Numbered from the stretch's first letter, positions 1 to 8,268 are shown. The stretch: 64,000 bases of DNA from CAZUDI01 sp964618975 (GCA_964618975.1 CAZUDI010000004.1:1-64000); one strand, 5' to 3'. The notes: generated from the sequence alone by a model not told the origin. Translations and numbers: made by a program.

Positions 1-104
1 CCGTGCAGGACATCAAACGCGGCCTGAACGACAACATTAACGCCAAGGCGGCGCTCGGGAGTCTCCTCATCCAGCTTTCCCACCTGGCGGCCAGCCGGGA
101 ATGA
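1..104 (+). CDS. C-terminal fragment, probably DNA polymerase III delta' subunit
   Basis: An open frame enters from the left edge (first full codon at position 3) and stops with TGA at 102-104, giving 33 residues. The tail NINAKAALGSLLIQL resembles the 'N-N-x-x-LALE-x-LLL' helix that ends many HolB (delta') clamp-loader subunits. Only that short helix supports the call; no catalytic or zinc-binding region is visible, so another AAA+ protein with a helical C-terminus is possible. It converges with the Smr gene, whose stop lies 35 bp further on. Confidence 0.35.
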   Translation, partial: VQDIKRGLNDNINAKAALGSLLIQLSHLAASRE

Positions 105-139
105 GACCTGCAGGGAGGAAATGGCCCGCAGCTTGCCCC

Positions 140-829
140 TCAGGGGCGTTTCCACCTGGCCTTGCGAGGCCTGCGACGCAAGAGCACATACAGTGCCCCG
201 GTACCACCATCGCAGGGCCGGGCCGAACAGAACGCCAGGACCAGGTGGGAGAGCGCTCCGGTGGACAGCCACCCGATCACGCTGTTCTTGAGCACCGGTT
301 CCTGGGGTGATTTAAGGCCCCGTCCATGGATGACCAGAAGCGAGCGGTCGCTCAAGGCATGGGCATTCTGCACGAAGGCCGACAGAACGCCCCTAGCCTC
401 GTCCCGCGAGAGACCGTGGAGATCCAGATGATGCTGAACGGCGAATTCGCCGGCCTTCAGTTTCGTCATGAGCTGGGGATCGATGGGCAGGGCATGTCCC
501 TCGATGTACTCACCGGTGGAGGTGATGTCGAAGGCTCCCCGCCCCTGTACCAGGTCGTAAAGGTGCTCCAGCACCTCCTGATCCTGTCGTCTCAGACTCT
601 GACCCCGTGATGATCCGCGGTGCGCGTGGGTATGGGAGGGCTCGGGGGTCACCAGATCGTTGGCCATCGGAGATACGCCCTCCATGGCCCGGGCAAACAG
701 GTCCTGCGCCCCCCTTTCCCTCTGCGGGGGTCCACCCTGTTTCTCTAGGGGGACGGGCGTTTTTTTATCCCTTATTTCCAGACCCTTGAGGGCCGCGAAC
801 GGTGTATTGAATCCCTTGCCCTTTTTCAC
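140..829 (-). CDS. Smr (MutS2 C-terminal) domain protein
   Basis: This 229-residue protein has a disordered, charged N-terminal half and a C-terminal Smr domain at about residues 130-229. Visible Smr motifs are LDLHG, HGRG and the closing GGTGALYVLL. Smr domains nick or bind branched DNA or RNA; stand-alone forms in bacteria are linked to ribosome rescue or DNA processing, and which applies here cannot be told. The start is GTG at 829 with only a weak upstream GGGA; an internal ATG near residue 53 is an alternative. A hairpin plus ten-T tract sits just upstream on the same strand, so transcription into this gene may be attenuated, or may start after the hairpin. Confidence 0.85.
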   Translation of the reverse strand: MKKGKGFNTPFAALKGLEIRDKKTPVPLEKQGGPPQRERGAQDLFARAMEGVSPMANDLVTPEPSHTHAHRGSSRGQSLRRQDQEVLEHLYDLVQGRGAFDITSTGEYIEGHALPIDPQLMTKLKAGEFAVQHHLDLHGLSRDEARGVLSAFVQNAHALSDRSLLVIHGRGLKSPQEPVLKNSVIGWLSTGALSHLVLAFCSARPCDGGTGALYVLLRRRPRKARWKRP

Positions 830-846
830 GATCCCGGTATTTTAGC

Positions 847-886
847 AAAAAAAAAAGGCCCACTCAATAAGAGGTGGTAGTGGGCC
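847..886 (-). terminator. Intrinsic terminator upstream of the Smr gene
   Basis: On the minus strand GGCCCACT pairs with AGTGGGCC (857-864 with 879-886) around a 14-nt loop and is followed by ten consecutive Ts (856 to 847). This is a textbook rho-independent terminator for leftward transcription. It ends only 18 bp before the Smr start codon, so it is either an attenuator in that gene's leader or the 3' end of a separate short RNA. Confidence 0.8.
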
Positions 887-930
887 CAAAAAAGGAGGTC
901 TATAGCCCTTGAAAGATATGCTATAGATTG
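847..930 (-). ncRNA. Putative small RNA or attenuated leader of about 85 nt
   Basis: Transcription from the promoter at 938-966 would begin near 930 and end in the T tract at 847. The RNA would contain a 7-bp hairpin (CTATAGC with GCTATAG), then the terminator hairpin. No convincing reading frame lies in it. It matches no RNA family I recognise. It could instead be an attenuated leader of the Smr gene. Confidence 0.5.
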
Positions 931-937
931 TGCATAG

Positions 938-966
938 TTATAAAGGGTGCACATTGGGTATGTCAA
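938..966 (-). promoter_or_regulatory. Sigma-70 promoter, leftward
   Basis: Reading the minus strand, TTGACA (966-961, a perfect -35) is followed by a 17-bp spacer and TTATAA (943-938). The predicted start is near 930. It is the strongest consensus promoter seen in the window and drives the short hairpin transcript and possibly the Smr gene. Confidence 0.7.
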
Positions 967-972
967 ATACAT

Positions 973-986
973 TTATCTTATGATAA
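973..986. promoter_or_regulatory. Palindrome TTATC-TTAT-GATAA, candidate LysR box
   Basis: A 14-bp perfect inverted repeat lies between the divergent LysR gene and the leftward promoter, about 45-55 bp upstream of the predicted leftward start. LysR regulators usually bind such T-N11-A dyads in the intergenic region shared with their target and with their own gene. Assignment to the neighbouring LysR protein is inference. Confidence 0.45.
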
Positions 987-1020
987 CATTAGATAAAAGT
1001 AAATTAATCCGGAAGGCAGA

Positions 1021-1947
1021 GTGAATATACACCAGGTCAGGATATTCTACAACACGGCTCAGACCTTGAGCATTACGAAAACCGCCAAGAAAATGCACCT
1101 CTCGCAGCCCTCGGTGAGTATCCAGATCAAGGATCTCGAGGAATCACTGAGTGTCAGGCTCTTTGACCGCATCAACCGCAAGATTTCCCTGACCGACGCC
1201 GGCAAGGTCTTCTATTCGTACGCCGAGAGGATCCTCGGCCTGATCGAAGAGGCCAACGCCGTCATGGGGGAATTCAGCGCCGGCGATGTGGGCAATCTCG
1301 TCATCGGCGCGTCCAACACCATCGGCATCTATGTCCTGCCCCGCTATCTGGGGGAGTTCAAGGAGTGCTTCCCCAAGGTGGATATCTCGCTGACCATCCT
1401 CAACAAACAGGAAGCCCTGGAACAGTGCCTGGCGGGCGAACTGGATGTCGTGTTCGCCCAGGAGGTCCAGAAACACCCCGACTTCAGGGCCGAGGTCTGC
1501 ATGCGCGACGAACTCGTGGTGGTCTGTTCCCCCCGCCACCGCTGGGCCTCCCGCTCGCACCTCACCGTCGAGATGCTCACGAGTGAGGTGGAGCCGATCA
1601 TCATGCGCGAGGAGGGCTCGGGCACGCGCGACCTGATCGAGTTCATGGCCCGTCGCTTCGGCATCGACCTCCATATCGCCATGGAACTCAGCAATACCGA
1701 GGGGATCAAACGGGCCGTGGAGGCCAATCTGGGCATTGCGATCATCTCCAAAAACGTCATCAAACGTGAACTCAAATACGGTACCCTCGTGGCCCTGGAA
1801 ATCCGGGACCTGAACACCAACCGGGATTTCTACATCGTCCACAACAAGAAACGCAAGACCCTGCCCTTTGTCGAGAAATTCTATTCCTTTATTCTCGAAA
1901 AACGCCAGTTGCCCCATGAGATGCTGCTGGACCCCCCCGAGGGCTGA
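1021..1947 (+). CDS. LysR-family transcriptional regulator (CysL-like)
   Basis: This 308-residue protein is of standard LysR length. An N-terminal winged helix-turn-helix (about residues 1-65, with AKKMHLSQPSVSIQIKDLE and RLFDR) is followed by a periplasmic-binding-like effector domain beginning near residue 88 (GNLVIGASNTIG). The layout and N-terminus resemble CysL-type activators of anion or sulfur metabolism, but the effector cannot be read from sequence. The start is GTG at 1021 behind GGAAGG. It is divergent from the short hairpin transcript and the Smr gene, with a dyad in between. The por operon begins 280 bp downstream with its own promoter. Confidence 0.9.
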   Translation: MNIHQVRIFYNTAQTLSITKTAKKMHLSQPSVSIQIKDLEESLSVRLFDRINRKISLTDAGKVFYSYAERILGLIEEANAVMGEFSAGDVGNLVIGASNTIGIYVLPRYLGEFKECFPKVDISLTILNKQEALEQCLAGELDVVFAQEVQKHPDFRAEVCMRDELVVVCSPRHRWASRSHLTVEMLTSEVEPIIMREEGSGTRDLIEFMARRFGIDLHIAMELSNTEGIKRAVEANLGIAIISKNVIKRELKYGTLVALEIRDLNTNRDFYIVHNKKRKTLPFVEKFYSFILEKRQLPHEMLLDPPEG

Positions 1948-2169
1948 AGCCGGGGCCTGGCTTCTCTGCCTGTAAAGGTTACACCGGCCGCCGGAGCGCC
2001 TGTATCTCCACCATTATGCTGTCCGGTATGCCCCTGGCCGGGAGTAGCACAGGGGAATCTTGCTCTCTTTATATATCCTGTAGTATATCATTTTGATTGA
2101 TTTCTTTTTATTATCTATTACAATCCGTCGCCACAGAGGATCCCGACCTCCCCGAGTCAGCATCTTGGG

Positions 2170-2199
2170 TTGACAGAAAAACGGCAATGATGCTATGAA
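2170..2199 (+). promoter_or_regulatory. Promoter of the por-nuo operon
   Basis: TTGACA at 2170-2175, an 18-bp spacer and TATGAA at 2194-2199 form a sigma-70-type promoter. The predicted start is near 2206, about 24 nt before the first ATG, with AAGGGG as ribosome binding site. The rest of 1948-2169 is AT-rich in its second half and shows no gene. Confidence 0.6.
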
Positions 2200-2229
2200 T
2201 CGCCATTCACATTCAAGGGGTAAGATCAT

Positions 2230-2781
2230 ATGCAAGAAATCAGATTTCACGGAAGAGGCGGACAAGGTGCCGTAACTTCGGCCGAACTGATAGCCATTGC
2301 AGCGATCAACAAGGGGAACTTCGCCCAGGCCTTTCCGAGCTTCGGCCCTGAACGCCGCGGCGCCCCGGTTGTCGCCTTCTGCAGGGTGGATGATAAAAAG
2401 ATCAATATCCGGGCCAAGGTCTATGCCCCCGATGTCGTCATCGTGCTCGACCCCGGCCTGCTGACCCTCATGGATCCCACCGAAGGCATGCCGGAGGGCG
2501 GCACGCTCATCGTCAACACCAACAAGGGTGCCGATGATCTCGTTCTGACATCTCAGGCAACCTGCCGTATTGCAACGGTGAACGCCAATAAGATCGCCCA
2601 TGAGGAACTGGGGAGGGTCATTGTCAACACCACCATGCTGGGGGCCTTCATCAAGGCCGTGGGCATCCTCGCCATCGAGGATATCAAGGACCCCATCCTG
2701 GAGCGTTTCGGCCCCAAACTCGGGGCGCGCAATATCCAGGCCCTGGAGCGGGCATACCATGAGGTCGTCATAAAGGAGTAG
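2230..2781 (+). CDS. porG: 2-oxoacid:ferredoxin oxidoreductase, gamma subunit
   Basis: This 183-residue protein is a complete gamma subunit of the pyruvate/2-ketoisovalerate ferredoxin oxidoreductase family. The N-terminal FHGRGGQGAVTSAEL nucleotide-binding-like loop, FPSFGPERRGAPVVAF, and VIVLDPGLL are typical. The gamma chain carries no cofactor but is part of the four-subunit enzyme that oxidatively decarboxylates 2-oxoacids to acyl-CoA. It is the first gene of a seven-gene operon; the delta gene starts 4 bp after its stop and uses AAGGAG inside its last codons. The oxoacid substrate (pyruvate, branched or aromatic) is not determinable, so the symbol is for the subunit type. Confidence 0.9.
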   Translation: MQEIRFHGRGGQGAVTSAELIAIAAINKGNFAQAFPSFGPERRGAPVVAFCRVDDKKINIRAKVYAPDVVIVLDPGLLTLMDPTEGMPEGGTLIVNTNKGADDLVLTSQATCRIATVNANKIAHEELGRVIVNTTMLGAFIKAVGILAIEDIKDPILERFGPKLGARNIQALERAYHEVVIKE

Positions 2782-2785
2782 CGTC

Positions 2786-3079
2786 ATGGCCAAACCGATG
2801 GAAAAAATCACCTGTCAGGAATTGGAAATCGGTGCCGTCGTCGTCGAGGTCGGCAATGCCCAGGAATATGAAACCGGCACGTGGCGCTCCGAGCGCCCGG
2901 TCGTCACCCCTTCTTTGTGCATCAAATGCGGGGTATGCTGGATCTTCTGCCCGGACGCCTGTATCGTGCAGGCGCCCCAGGGGCACTTCGAGGCCAACCT
3001 GACCTATTGCAAGGGATGCGGCATCTGCGCCCGCGAGTGCCCCGTCGGCTGCATCACCATGATCAGCGAGGAGGAATGA
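2786..3079 (+). CDS. porD: 2-oxoacid:ferredoxin oxidoreductase, delta subunit (2x[4Fe-4S])
   Basis: This 97-residue ferredoxin-like subunit has two complete CxxCxxCxxxC-type motifs: CIKCGVCWIFCPDAC and CKGCGICARECPVGC. It passes electrons from the TPP/[4Fe-4S] core out of the enzyme. About 35 residues precede the clusters, as in PorD proteins. It is spaced 3 bp from the alpha gene, whose Shine-Dalgarno GAGGAGG overlaps its end. In this operon its electron acceptor is probably the NuoEFG-like module encoded just downstream rather than only free ferredoxin. Confidence 0.92.
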   Translation: MAKPMEKITCQELEIGAVVVEVGNAQEYETGTWRSERPVVTPSLCIKCGVCWIFCPDACIVQAPQGHFEANLTYCKGCGICARECPVGCITMISEEE

Positions 3080-3082
3080 GCC

Positions 3083-4261
3083 ATGGCCAAGGAGAGAAAA
3101 GGCATTGAGGTATCCATCGCCATCGCGGACGCCGTGGCGCAGGCCGACGTCGATGTGATCGCGGCCTATCCCATCACCCCGCAGACCCATATTGTCGAGC
3201 ACCTCTCGGAAATCGTGGCCAACGGAGAACTGGATGCGGAATACGTGCCCGTGGACTCGGAGCACTCAGCCATGAGCGTGTGCTGCGGTTCTTCCGCCGT
3301 CGGGGCGCGCACCTTCACCTCCACCAGCTCCCAGGGGCTGGCGCTGATGTCGGAGATCTTCTTCATCGCCGCCTCCATGCGGTTGCCCATGGTGATGGCC
3401 CTGGCCAACCGTTCGCTTTCGGGGCCGCTGTCCATCTGGAACGACCATACCGACACCATGATGGTCAGAGATGCCGGCTGGATCCACATCTTCGTGGAGA
3501 ACGGGCAGGAATGCTACGATAACATCTTCTGCTCCTTCAGAATCTCCGAGGCCCCCACCGTGCGTCTCCCGGTGGCCATGAACCTCGACGGCTTCATCCT
3601 CACGCACATGATCGAACCCATCATGTATGAGGACATCTCCCTCGTGCGGGACTACCTGCCCAAATTCGAAATGGACCACACCCTGCACCCCGACCGCCCC
3701 GTCTCCATGGGATGCTTCGGCATGCCGGAAATCTATACCGAGGCCCAGATGAACCGCGAGACCGGCATCCGCGACGCCTATCCCACTATCCTCAAGGCCT
3801 GGCAGGAATGGGGCGACCTCACGGGACGCTATTATCACCCCATCGAGACCTACCGCACCGATGACGCCGAGTACTGCATCGTCACCATGGGATCCTACGG
3901 GGAAACCGCCATGGAGGTGGTGGACGCCCTGCGGCAGGAAGGCGAAAAGGTCGGGGTGATCAAGATCCGCCTCTGGAGACCGTTCCCCACGGAGGAATTC
4001 CGCCGGGCGGTCCTCGGCAAACAGTCCCTGATCGTCATCGACCGCGCCATCAGCTTCGGCGGCCCCGGCGGGCCGGTGGCCTCCGAGCTCAAATCCGCCC
4101 TCTACCAGAAGGCGGGCGCACCCGTCATCGTCAATTACGTGGCCGGTCTCGCCGGACGGGACGTCTCCCGCAAGGATTTCCGGAAGATCATCCTGGAGGG
4201 CAAGGCCAAGGCCTCCCAGGGTGATACCGATGGATTCACCCTCTACGGCGTAAGGGAATAA
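3083..4261 (+). CDS. porA: 2-oxoacid:ferredoxin oxidoreductase, alpha subunit
   Basis: This 392-residue alpha chain has the family's YPITPQT loop near residue 31, a VDSEHSAMS segment, and FTSTSSQGLALMSE. These parts make up the pyrimidine and CoA domains of the thiamine enzyme. Its length matches split alpha subunits. The C-terminal transketolase-like domain (IKIRLWRPFP, then DRAISFGGPGGP) is intact. Substrate range is not readable; POR, VOR and phenylglyoxylate-type enzymes all share these motifs. It lies between the delta and beta genes. Confidence 0.92.
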   Translation: MAKERKGIEVSIAIADAVAQADVDVIAAYPITPQTHIVEHLSEIVANGELDAEYVPVDSEHSAMSVCCGSSAVGARTFTSTSSQGLALMSEIFFIAASMRLPMVMALANRSLSGPLSIWNDHTDTMMVRDAGWIHIFVENGQECYDNIFCSFRISEAPTVRLPVAMNLDGFILTHMIEPIMYEDISLVRDYLPKFEMDHTLHPDRPVSMGCFGMPEIYTEAQMNRETGIRDAYPTILKAWQEWGDLTGRYYHPIETYRTDDAEYCIVTMGSYGETAMEVVDALRQEGEKVGVIKIRLWRPFPTEEFRRAVLGKQSLIVIDRAISFGGPGGPVASELKSALYQKAGAPVIVNYVAGLAGRDVSRKDFRKIILEGKAKASQGDTDGFTLYGVRE

Positions 4262-4271
4262 GGAGTCAGGT

Positions 4272-5201
4272 ATGGATAGATTCTCGGTTTTTACCTCGAG
4301 ACTGGTTGACAAGTCGGAAAACTTCACCTCGGGACACCGCGCCTGTCAGGGGTGTGCGGAGGCATTGGCCGTCCGGCTCGTGCTCAAGGCCCTGGGGCGC
4401 GACACCATCGTGGCCATGGCCACCGGGTGCATGGAGATCATCTCGTCGCCCCTGCCGCTGACCGCCTGGAAGATTCCCTGGATCCACAATGCCTTTGAAA
4501 ACCCCTCGGCCGTGATTTCCGGCTGCGAGTCGGGCATGAAGGCCATGATGCGCAAGGGTCGCCTGGAACACAAGAAGATCAACTTCGTGGCCATGGGCGG
4601 CGACGGCGCCACGGCCGACATCGGCATGGGGCCGCTCTCCGGCGCCCTGGAGCGCGGACACGACATGGTCTACATCTGCTATGACAATGAGGCCTACATG
4701 AACACCGGCATCCAGCGCTCCAGTTCCACCCCCTTCGGGGCCTCCACCACCACCTCTCCGGCCGGCAAGGTCAGCATCGGTCAGCACACGCAGAAGAAGA
4801 ACCTGCCACAGATCGCGGTGGCGCATGATATCCCCTATGTGGCCACCGCCTGCCCGAGCTTCCCCTTCGATCTCATGGACAAGGTCCGGCGGGCGGCCGA
4901 GACCCCCGGCGCGGCCTATGTGCACATCCTGTCCGTGTGCCCCACGGGCTGGCGCATTCAGCCCCAGGACGCCATCCGGTACGGACGTCTGGCGGTGGAT
5001 TCCAACGTCTTCCCGCTCTATGAGGTCGTGGGTGGACGTTACCGATTGAACTATACCCCGTACAAGACCCTGCCGGTCACCGAATATCTCAAGGGCCAGG
5101 GGCGCTTCAGACATCTGGGGGAGAGCGAAATCGAGCAGATCCAGGCCAAGGTCGACGACGATTATCAGAAGATCCTGACAAGGTGTAAAGAGGTGGAGTG
5201 A
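4272..5201 (+). CDS. porB: 2-oxoacid:ferredoxin oxidoreductase, beta subunit (TPP-binding)
   Basis: This 309-residue protein is the thiamine pyrophosphate and [4Fe-4S] subunit. The CQGC pair near residue 27 and a later Cys in CMEI fit the cluster ligands. GGDGATADIGMG followed about 30 residues on by YDNEAYMNTG is the TPP-Mg motif. The start ATG follows AAGGAGT. Its stop is 1 bp before the NuoE-like gene, so the two enzyme halves are translationally close. Together with the three preceding genes it makes a complete gamma-delta-alpha-beta enzyme. Confidence 0.92.
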   Translation: MDRFSVFTSRLVDKSENFTSGHRACQGCAEALAVRLVLKALGRDTIVAMATGCMEIISSPLPLTAWKIPWIHNAFENPSAVISGCESGMKAMMRKGRLEHKKINFVAMGGDGATADIGMGPLSGALERGHDMVYICYDNEAYMNTGIQRSSSTPFGASTTTSPAGKVSIGQHTQKKNLPQIAVAHDIPYVATACPSFPFDLMDKVRRAAETPGAAYVHILSVCPTGWRIQPQDAIRYGRLAVDSNVFPLYEVVGGRYRLNYTPYKTLPVTEYLKGQGRFRHLGESEIEQIQAKVDDDYQKILTRCKEVE

Positions 5202-5202
5202 G

Positions 5203-5661
5203 ATGGCTGTAGATATCAGAAAAGTCGATGAAATCATCGGTCGCTATGCGAGATCCGAGGAGTCGCTGCTGGCGATCCTCCAGGATTTCCAGCGTGAATT
5301 CCACTATGTGCCTGAAGAGGGCATGCACCGCCTGAGTGAGGCACTCGTGGTCCCGGAAAGCAAGATCTACGCCATGGGGACCTTCTACAAGGCGTTGTCT
5401 CTGGAACCCCGCGGGCGGCACACCGTGAAGGTCTGCACGGGAACCGCCTGTCACCTCAAGGGTGCCGGACAGATCATCGAGACCATTGAACGCGAGTTGG
5501 GGGTGAAACGCAACTGCACCACCGAGGACCAGCGCTTCACCATCGAAAGCGTCAACTGTGTGGGGGCCTGCGCCATGGCGCCGGTCGTGGTGGTGGATGA
5601 CGATTACTTCGGTCATGTCCGGCCTTCCAAGGTCATGGACATGCTCAATAAATATAAATAA
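5203..5661 (+). CDS. NuoE/HndA-like [2Fe-2S] subunit
   Basis: This 152-residue protein is the 24-kDa type thioredoxin-fold [2Fe-2S] subunit found in complex I and NAD-linked hydrogenases. The ligand pattern is CTGTAC (C-x4-C) near residue 82 and CVGAC (C-x3-C) near residue 121, and the N-terminal helical part (LLAILQDFQREFHYVPEE) is typical. It supports the FMN/NADH-oxidising NuoF-like subunit encoded next. Presence directly behind porB, with no hydrogenase or membrane subunits nearby, suggests it links the oxoacid oxidoreductase to NAD(H). Confidence 0.9.
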   Translation: MAVDIRKVDEIIGRYARSEESLLAILQDFQREFHYVPEEGMHRLSEALVVPESKIYAMGTFYKALSLEPRGRHTVKVCTGTACHLKGAGQIIETIERELGVKRNCTTEDQRFTIESVNCVGACAMAPVVVVDDDYFGHVRPSKVMDMLNKYK

Positions 5662-5672
5662 GGGTGAAGGTT

Positions 5673-7529
5673 ATGGATAAGATAACCTCTTGTGAACAAC
5701 TGGAGCGCTGCCGGGAAGGGATCCGCGCCTCACGCAATGCGGATTTGCCTATGGTCATGATCTGTTTCGGAACCGGTTGCCAGGCCAACGGGGCCAGGGC
5801 CGTGGCCGAGGCCTTCACGGAGGCCCTCGACCGGCAGGGACTGAAGGTGGACGTCGACTTGGGGATCAAGACCACGGGATGTCATGGCTACTGCGAAAAC
5901 GGTCCGCTCGTGGCCATCATGCCCGCCGACATCCTCTATCTGAAGGTCACCCCCAAGGACGTCGCGGAAATCGTGGAAAAGAGCATCAAGAAGGGCGAGG
6001 TGGTAGATAGGCTCATCTATAAGGATGTGAACACCAAGGAGGCTATTGCCCGCTACACGCGCATCCCGTTCTACAAATTCCAGCAGCGTATCTCGTTGCG
6101 CAACATCGGCCACATCGATCCCACCTCGGTCGACGACTACCTGGCCGTAGACGGCTATGCCGGGCTGGCCAAGGCCCTGAGCATGGATCCCGATGACATC
6201 GTGACCGAAATCGAGAAATCGGGCCTGAGAGGCAGGGGCGGCGGCGGCTTCCCCACCGGTCAGAAATGGCGCTCGTGCAAGGCCGTATCCAGCGAGGTCC
6301 GCTATGTGATCTGCAACGGCGACGAGGGTGATCCCGGTGCCTTCATGGATCGCTCCATCATGGAAGGCGATCCCCACGCCGTGATCGAAGGCATGATCAT
6401 CGGCGCCTATGCCATCGGGGCGCACAAAGGCTATATCTACGTGCGCGATGAATATCCGCTGGCGGTAAAAAACCTGCAGCAGGCCCTGGACGCCGCCCGT
6501 CAGCAGGGTTTCCTGGGAGATGCTATCCTGGGGAGCGACTTCGCCTTCGACCTTAAGATCAGCCGCGGCGGGGGCGCCTTTGTCTGCGGCGAATCCTCGG
6601 CGCTGATGCGCTCACTCGAGGGCAAGGTGGGCGAGCCGCGGGCCAAATACATCCGTTCCGTGGAGAAGGGTCTTTATGAAATGCCCAGCGTCCTCAACAA
6701 CGTGGAAACCTGGAGCAACGTGCCCGAGATCATCCGTCGGGGCGCCGCCTGGTATGCCGGCATCGGCACCGCCGGGTCTACGGGAACCAAGGTCTTCTCC
6801 CTCGTAGGCAAGGTCAACAACACCGGACTGGTCGAGGTGCCCATGGGTATCACCATCCGCGAGCTCGTCGAGAACATCGGCGGCGGCGTGCTGGGAGGCA
6901 AGCGCTTCAAGGCCGTACAGACCGGGGGGCCGTCCGGCGGCTGCATCCCTGTAAGCCGAATGGACCTGCCCATCGACTTCGACAGCCTGACCGAGGCCGG
7001 TTCCATGATGGGCTCGGGCGGGATCATCGTCATGGATGAAAACACCTGTATGGTGGATGTGGCCAAGTACTTCATCTCCTTCCTGGTGGAAGAGAGCTGC
7101 GGCAAGTGCACCCCGTGCCGCGACGGCCTGCCGCGAATGCTCAAGATCCTGACGGACATCACCGAAGGCAGAGGCAAGTCGGGCGACATCGAGATGCTTG
7201 AGGAACTCTGTGACGTACTGAGCTGGGGCGCATTGTGCGGGCTGGGAACCTCGGCCCCCAACCCGGTGCTCTCCACGCTGCGCTATTTCCGGGAAGAGTA
7301 CGAGGCCCATATCCGTGAAAAACGCTGTCCGGCCGGGGTCTGCAAGGCCCTCATTACATACTCGATCGACGCCGAGGCCTGTACCGGATGTACGCTTTGT
7401 GCCCGCAAGTGCCCGCAGGCATGCATCAGTGGCGAAAAGAAACAACCCCATGTCATCGACACCGCGAGGTGTATCAAGTGCGGCGTGTGCAAGGATGTCT
7501 GTAACTTCGACGCCGTGAGGGTGAAATAA
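5673..7529 (+). CDS. NuoF/HndC/HydB-like NADH-binding flavoprotein with extra Fe-S domains
   Basis: The 618-residue protein has three parts. An N-terminal thioredoxin-like [2Fe-2S] domain shows CFGTGC and CHGYC. The NuoF core shows GRGGGGFPTG for FMN, CNGDEGDPGAF for NADH and ESCGKCTPCR for a [4Fe-4S] cluster. A C-terminal two-[4Fe-4S] ferredoxin shows CTGCTLCARKC and CIKCGVCKDVC. This is the architecture of the beta subunit of NAD-dependent, often electron-bifurcating, [FeFe]-hydrogenases and formate dehydrogenases, longer than plain NuoF (about 430). An upstream in-frame GTG at 5664 is possible, but AAGGG is better spaced for the ATG at 5673. It presumably exchanges electrons between NAD(H) and the oxoacid oxidoreductase. 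Confidence 0.9.
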   Translation: MDKITSCEQLERCREGIRASRNADLPMVMICFGTGCQANGARAVAEAFTEALDRQGLKVDVDLGIKTTGCHGYCENGPLVAIMPADILYLKVTPKDVAEIVEKSIKKGEVVDRLIYKDVNTKEAIARYTRIPFYKFQQRISLRNIGHIDPTSVDDYLAVDGYAGLAKALSMDPDDIVTEIEKSGLRGRGGGGFPTGQKWRSCKAVSSEVRYVICNGDEGDPGAFMDRSIMEGDPHAVIEGMIIGAYAIGAHKGYIYVRDEYPLAVKNLQQALDAARQQGFLGDAILGSDFAFDLKISRGGGAFVCGESSALMRSLEGKVGEPRAKYIRSVEKGLYEMPSVLNNVETWSNVPEIIRRGAAWYAGIGTAGSTGTKVFSLVGKVNNTGLVEVPMGITIRELVENIGGGVLGGKRFKAVQTGGPSGGCIPVSRMDLPIDFDSLTEAGSMMGSGGIIVMDENTCMVDVAKYFISFLVEESCGKCTPCRDGLPRMLKILTDITEGRGKSGDIEMLEELCDVLSWGALCGLGTSAPNPVLSTLRYFREEYEAHIREKRCPAGVCKALITYSIDAEACTGCTLCARKCPQACISGEKKQPHVIDTARCIKCGVCKDVCNFDAVRVK

Positions 7530-7539
7530 GGACCGAGCC

Positions 7540-8268
7540 ATGCAGAAGATCACGCTTACTATCGACGGAAAAGAGGTGGAGGCCGAAAGGGATCAGTGCA
7601 TCCTGGACGTGGCGCGCCAAAACGGTATCAACATCCCCGCGTTGTGTTACCATCCAGACGTGAAGAGTTCGGGCGGCTCCTGCCGCGTATGCCTCGTGGA
7701 GGCCCATCAGAACGGGCGCATGCGTGTCGTCACCTCCTGCAACTACCCCGTGCGCGAGGGACTTAAGGTGGTCACCGATTCCGACTTCATCCGGCGCATC
7801 CGCAAGGGGATCATTGAACTCCTCCTGGCGCGCGTTCCGGATTCAGACATCATCTTGAAGCTGGCGGCCGAATACGGGATCGAAACGCCGCGTTTCTTCA
7901 CGGATGAGGGAGAGCATGACCGCCACAAATGCATCGCCTGCGGCCTGTGCGCCCAGGTCTGCGAGGAGGTGGTGGGGGTGAGCGCCATCTCCATGCTCAA
8001 CCGCGGCTACGAGAAGGCCCCCGGAACCCCCTACCAGCAGGCGAGCGCCGCCTGCATCGGTTGCGGGGCGTGCGTCTATGCCTGCCCCACCGGGGCCATC
8101 CCGCTCACGGACACGGGCAGTGTGCGCACCATCTGGGGCCGGGACTTCCCCCTGCTGACATGCTCCGTGTGCGGCAAACCCTACATCCCCGAGGCCCAGG
8201 TGGACTGGATCGTCAGGACAACGGGCAAGGAGCGCTCCTTCTTCGACAAATGCCCCGATCACCGCTAG
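7540..8268 (+). CDS. NuoG/HoxU-like short [2Fe-2S]/[4Fe-4S] subunit
   Basis: This 242-residue protein starts with a plant-type [2Fe-2S] ferredoxin domain (ALCYHPDV, then SCRVCLVEA and a Cys in VTSCNYP). A two-[4Fe-4S] domain follows (CIACGLCAQVC, CIGCGACVYAC). A short tail holds CSVCGKPYI and a last Cys in FFDKCPDHR, possibly a zinc-ribbon-like end. It stops where HndD/HydA would continue into the H-cluster or NuoG into the molybdopterin-like domain, so it is an electron wire without its own active site. It closes the operon; no further gene is within 330 bp. Confidence 0.85.
   Translation: MQKITLTIDGKEVEAERDQCILDVARQNGINIPALCYHPDVKSSGGSCRVCLVEAHQNGRMRVVTSCNYPVREGLKVVTDSDFIRRIRKGIIELLLARVPDSDIILKLAAEYGIETPRFFTDEGEHDRHKCIACGLCAQVCEEVVGVSAISMLNRGYEKAPGTPYQQASAACIGCGACVYACPTGAIPLTDTGSVRTIWGRDFPLLTCSVCGKPYIPEAQVDWIVRTTGKERSFFDKCPDHR

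Noticed and set aside
5664..5672. GTG start for the NuoF-like gene
   Set aside because: AAGGG lies too close to it; the ATG nine bases on has better spacing.
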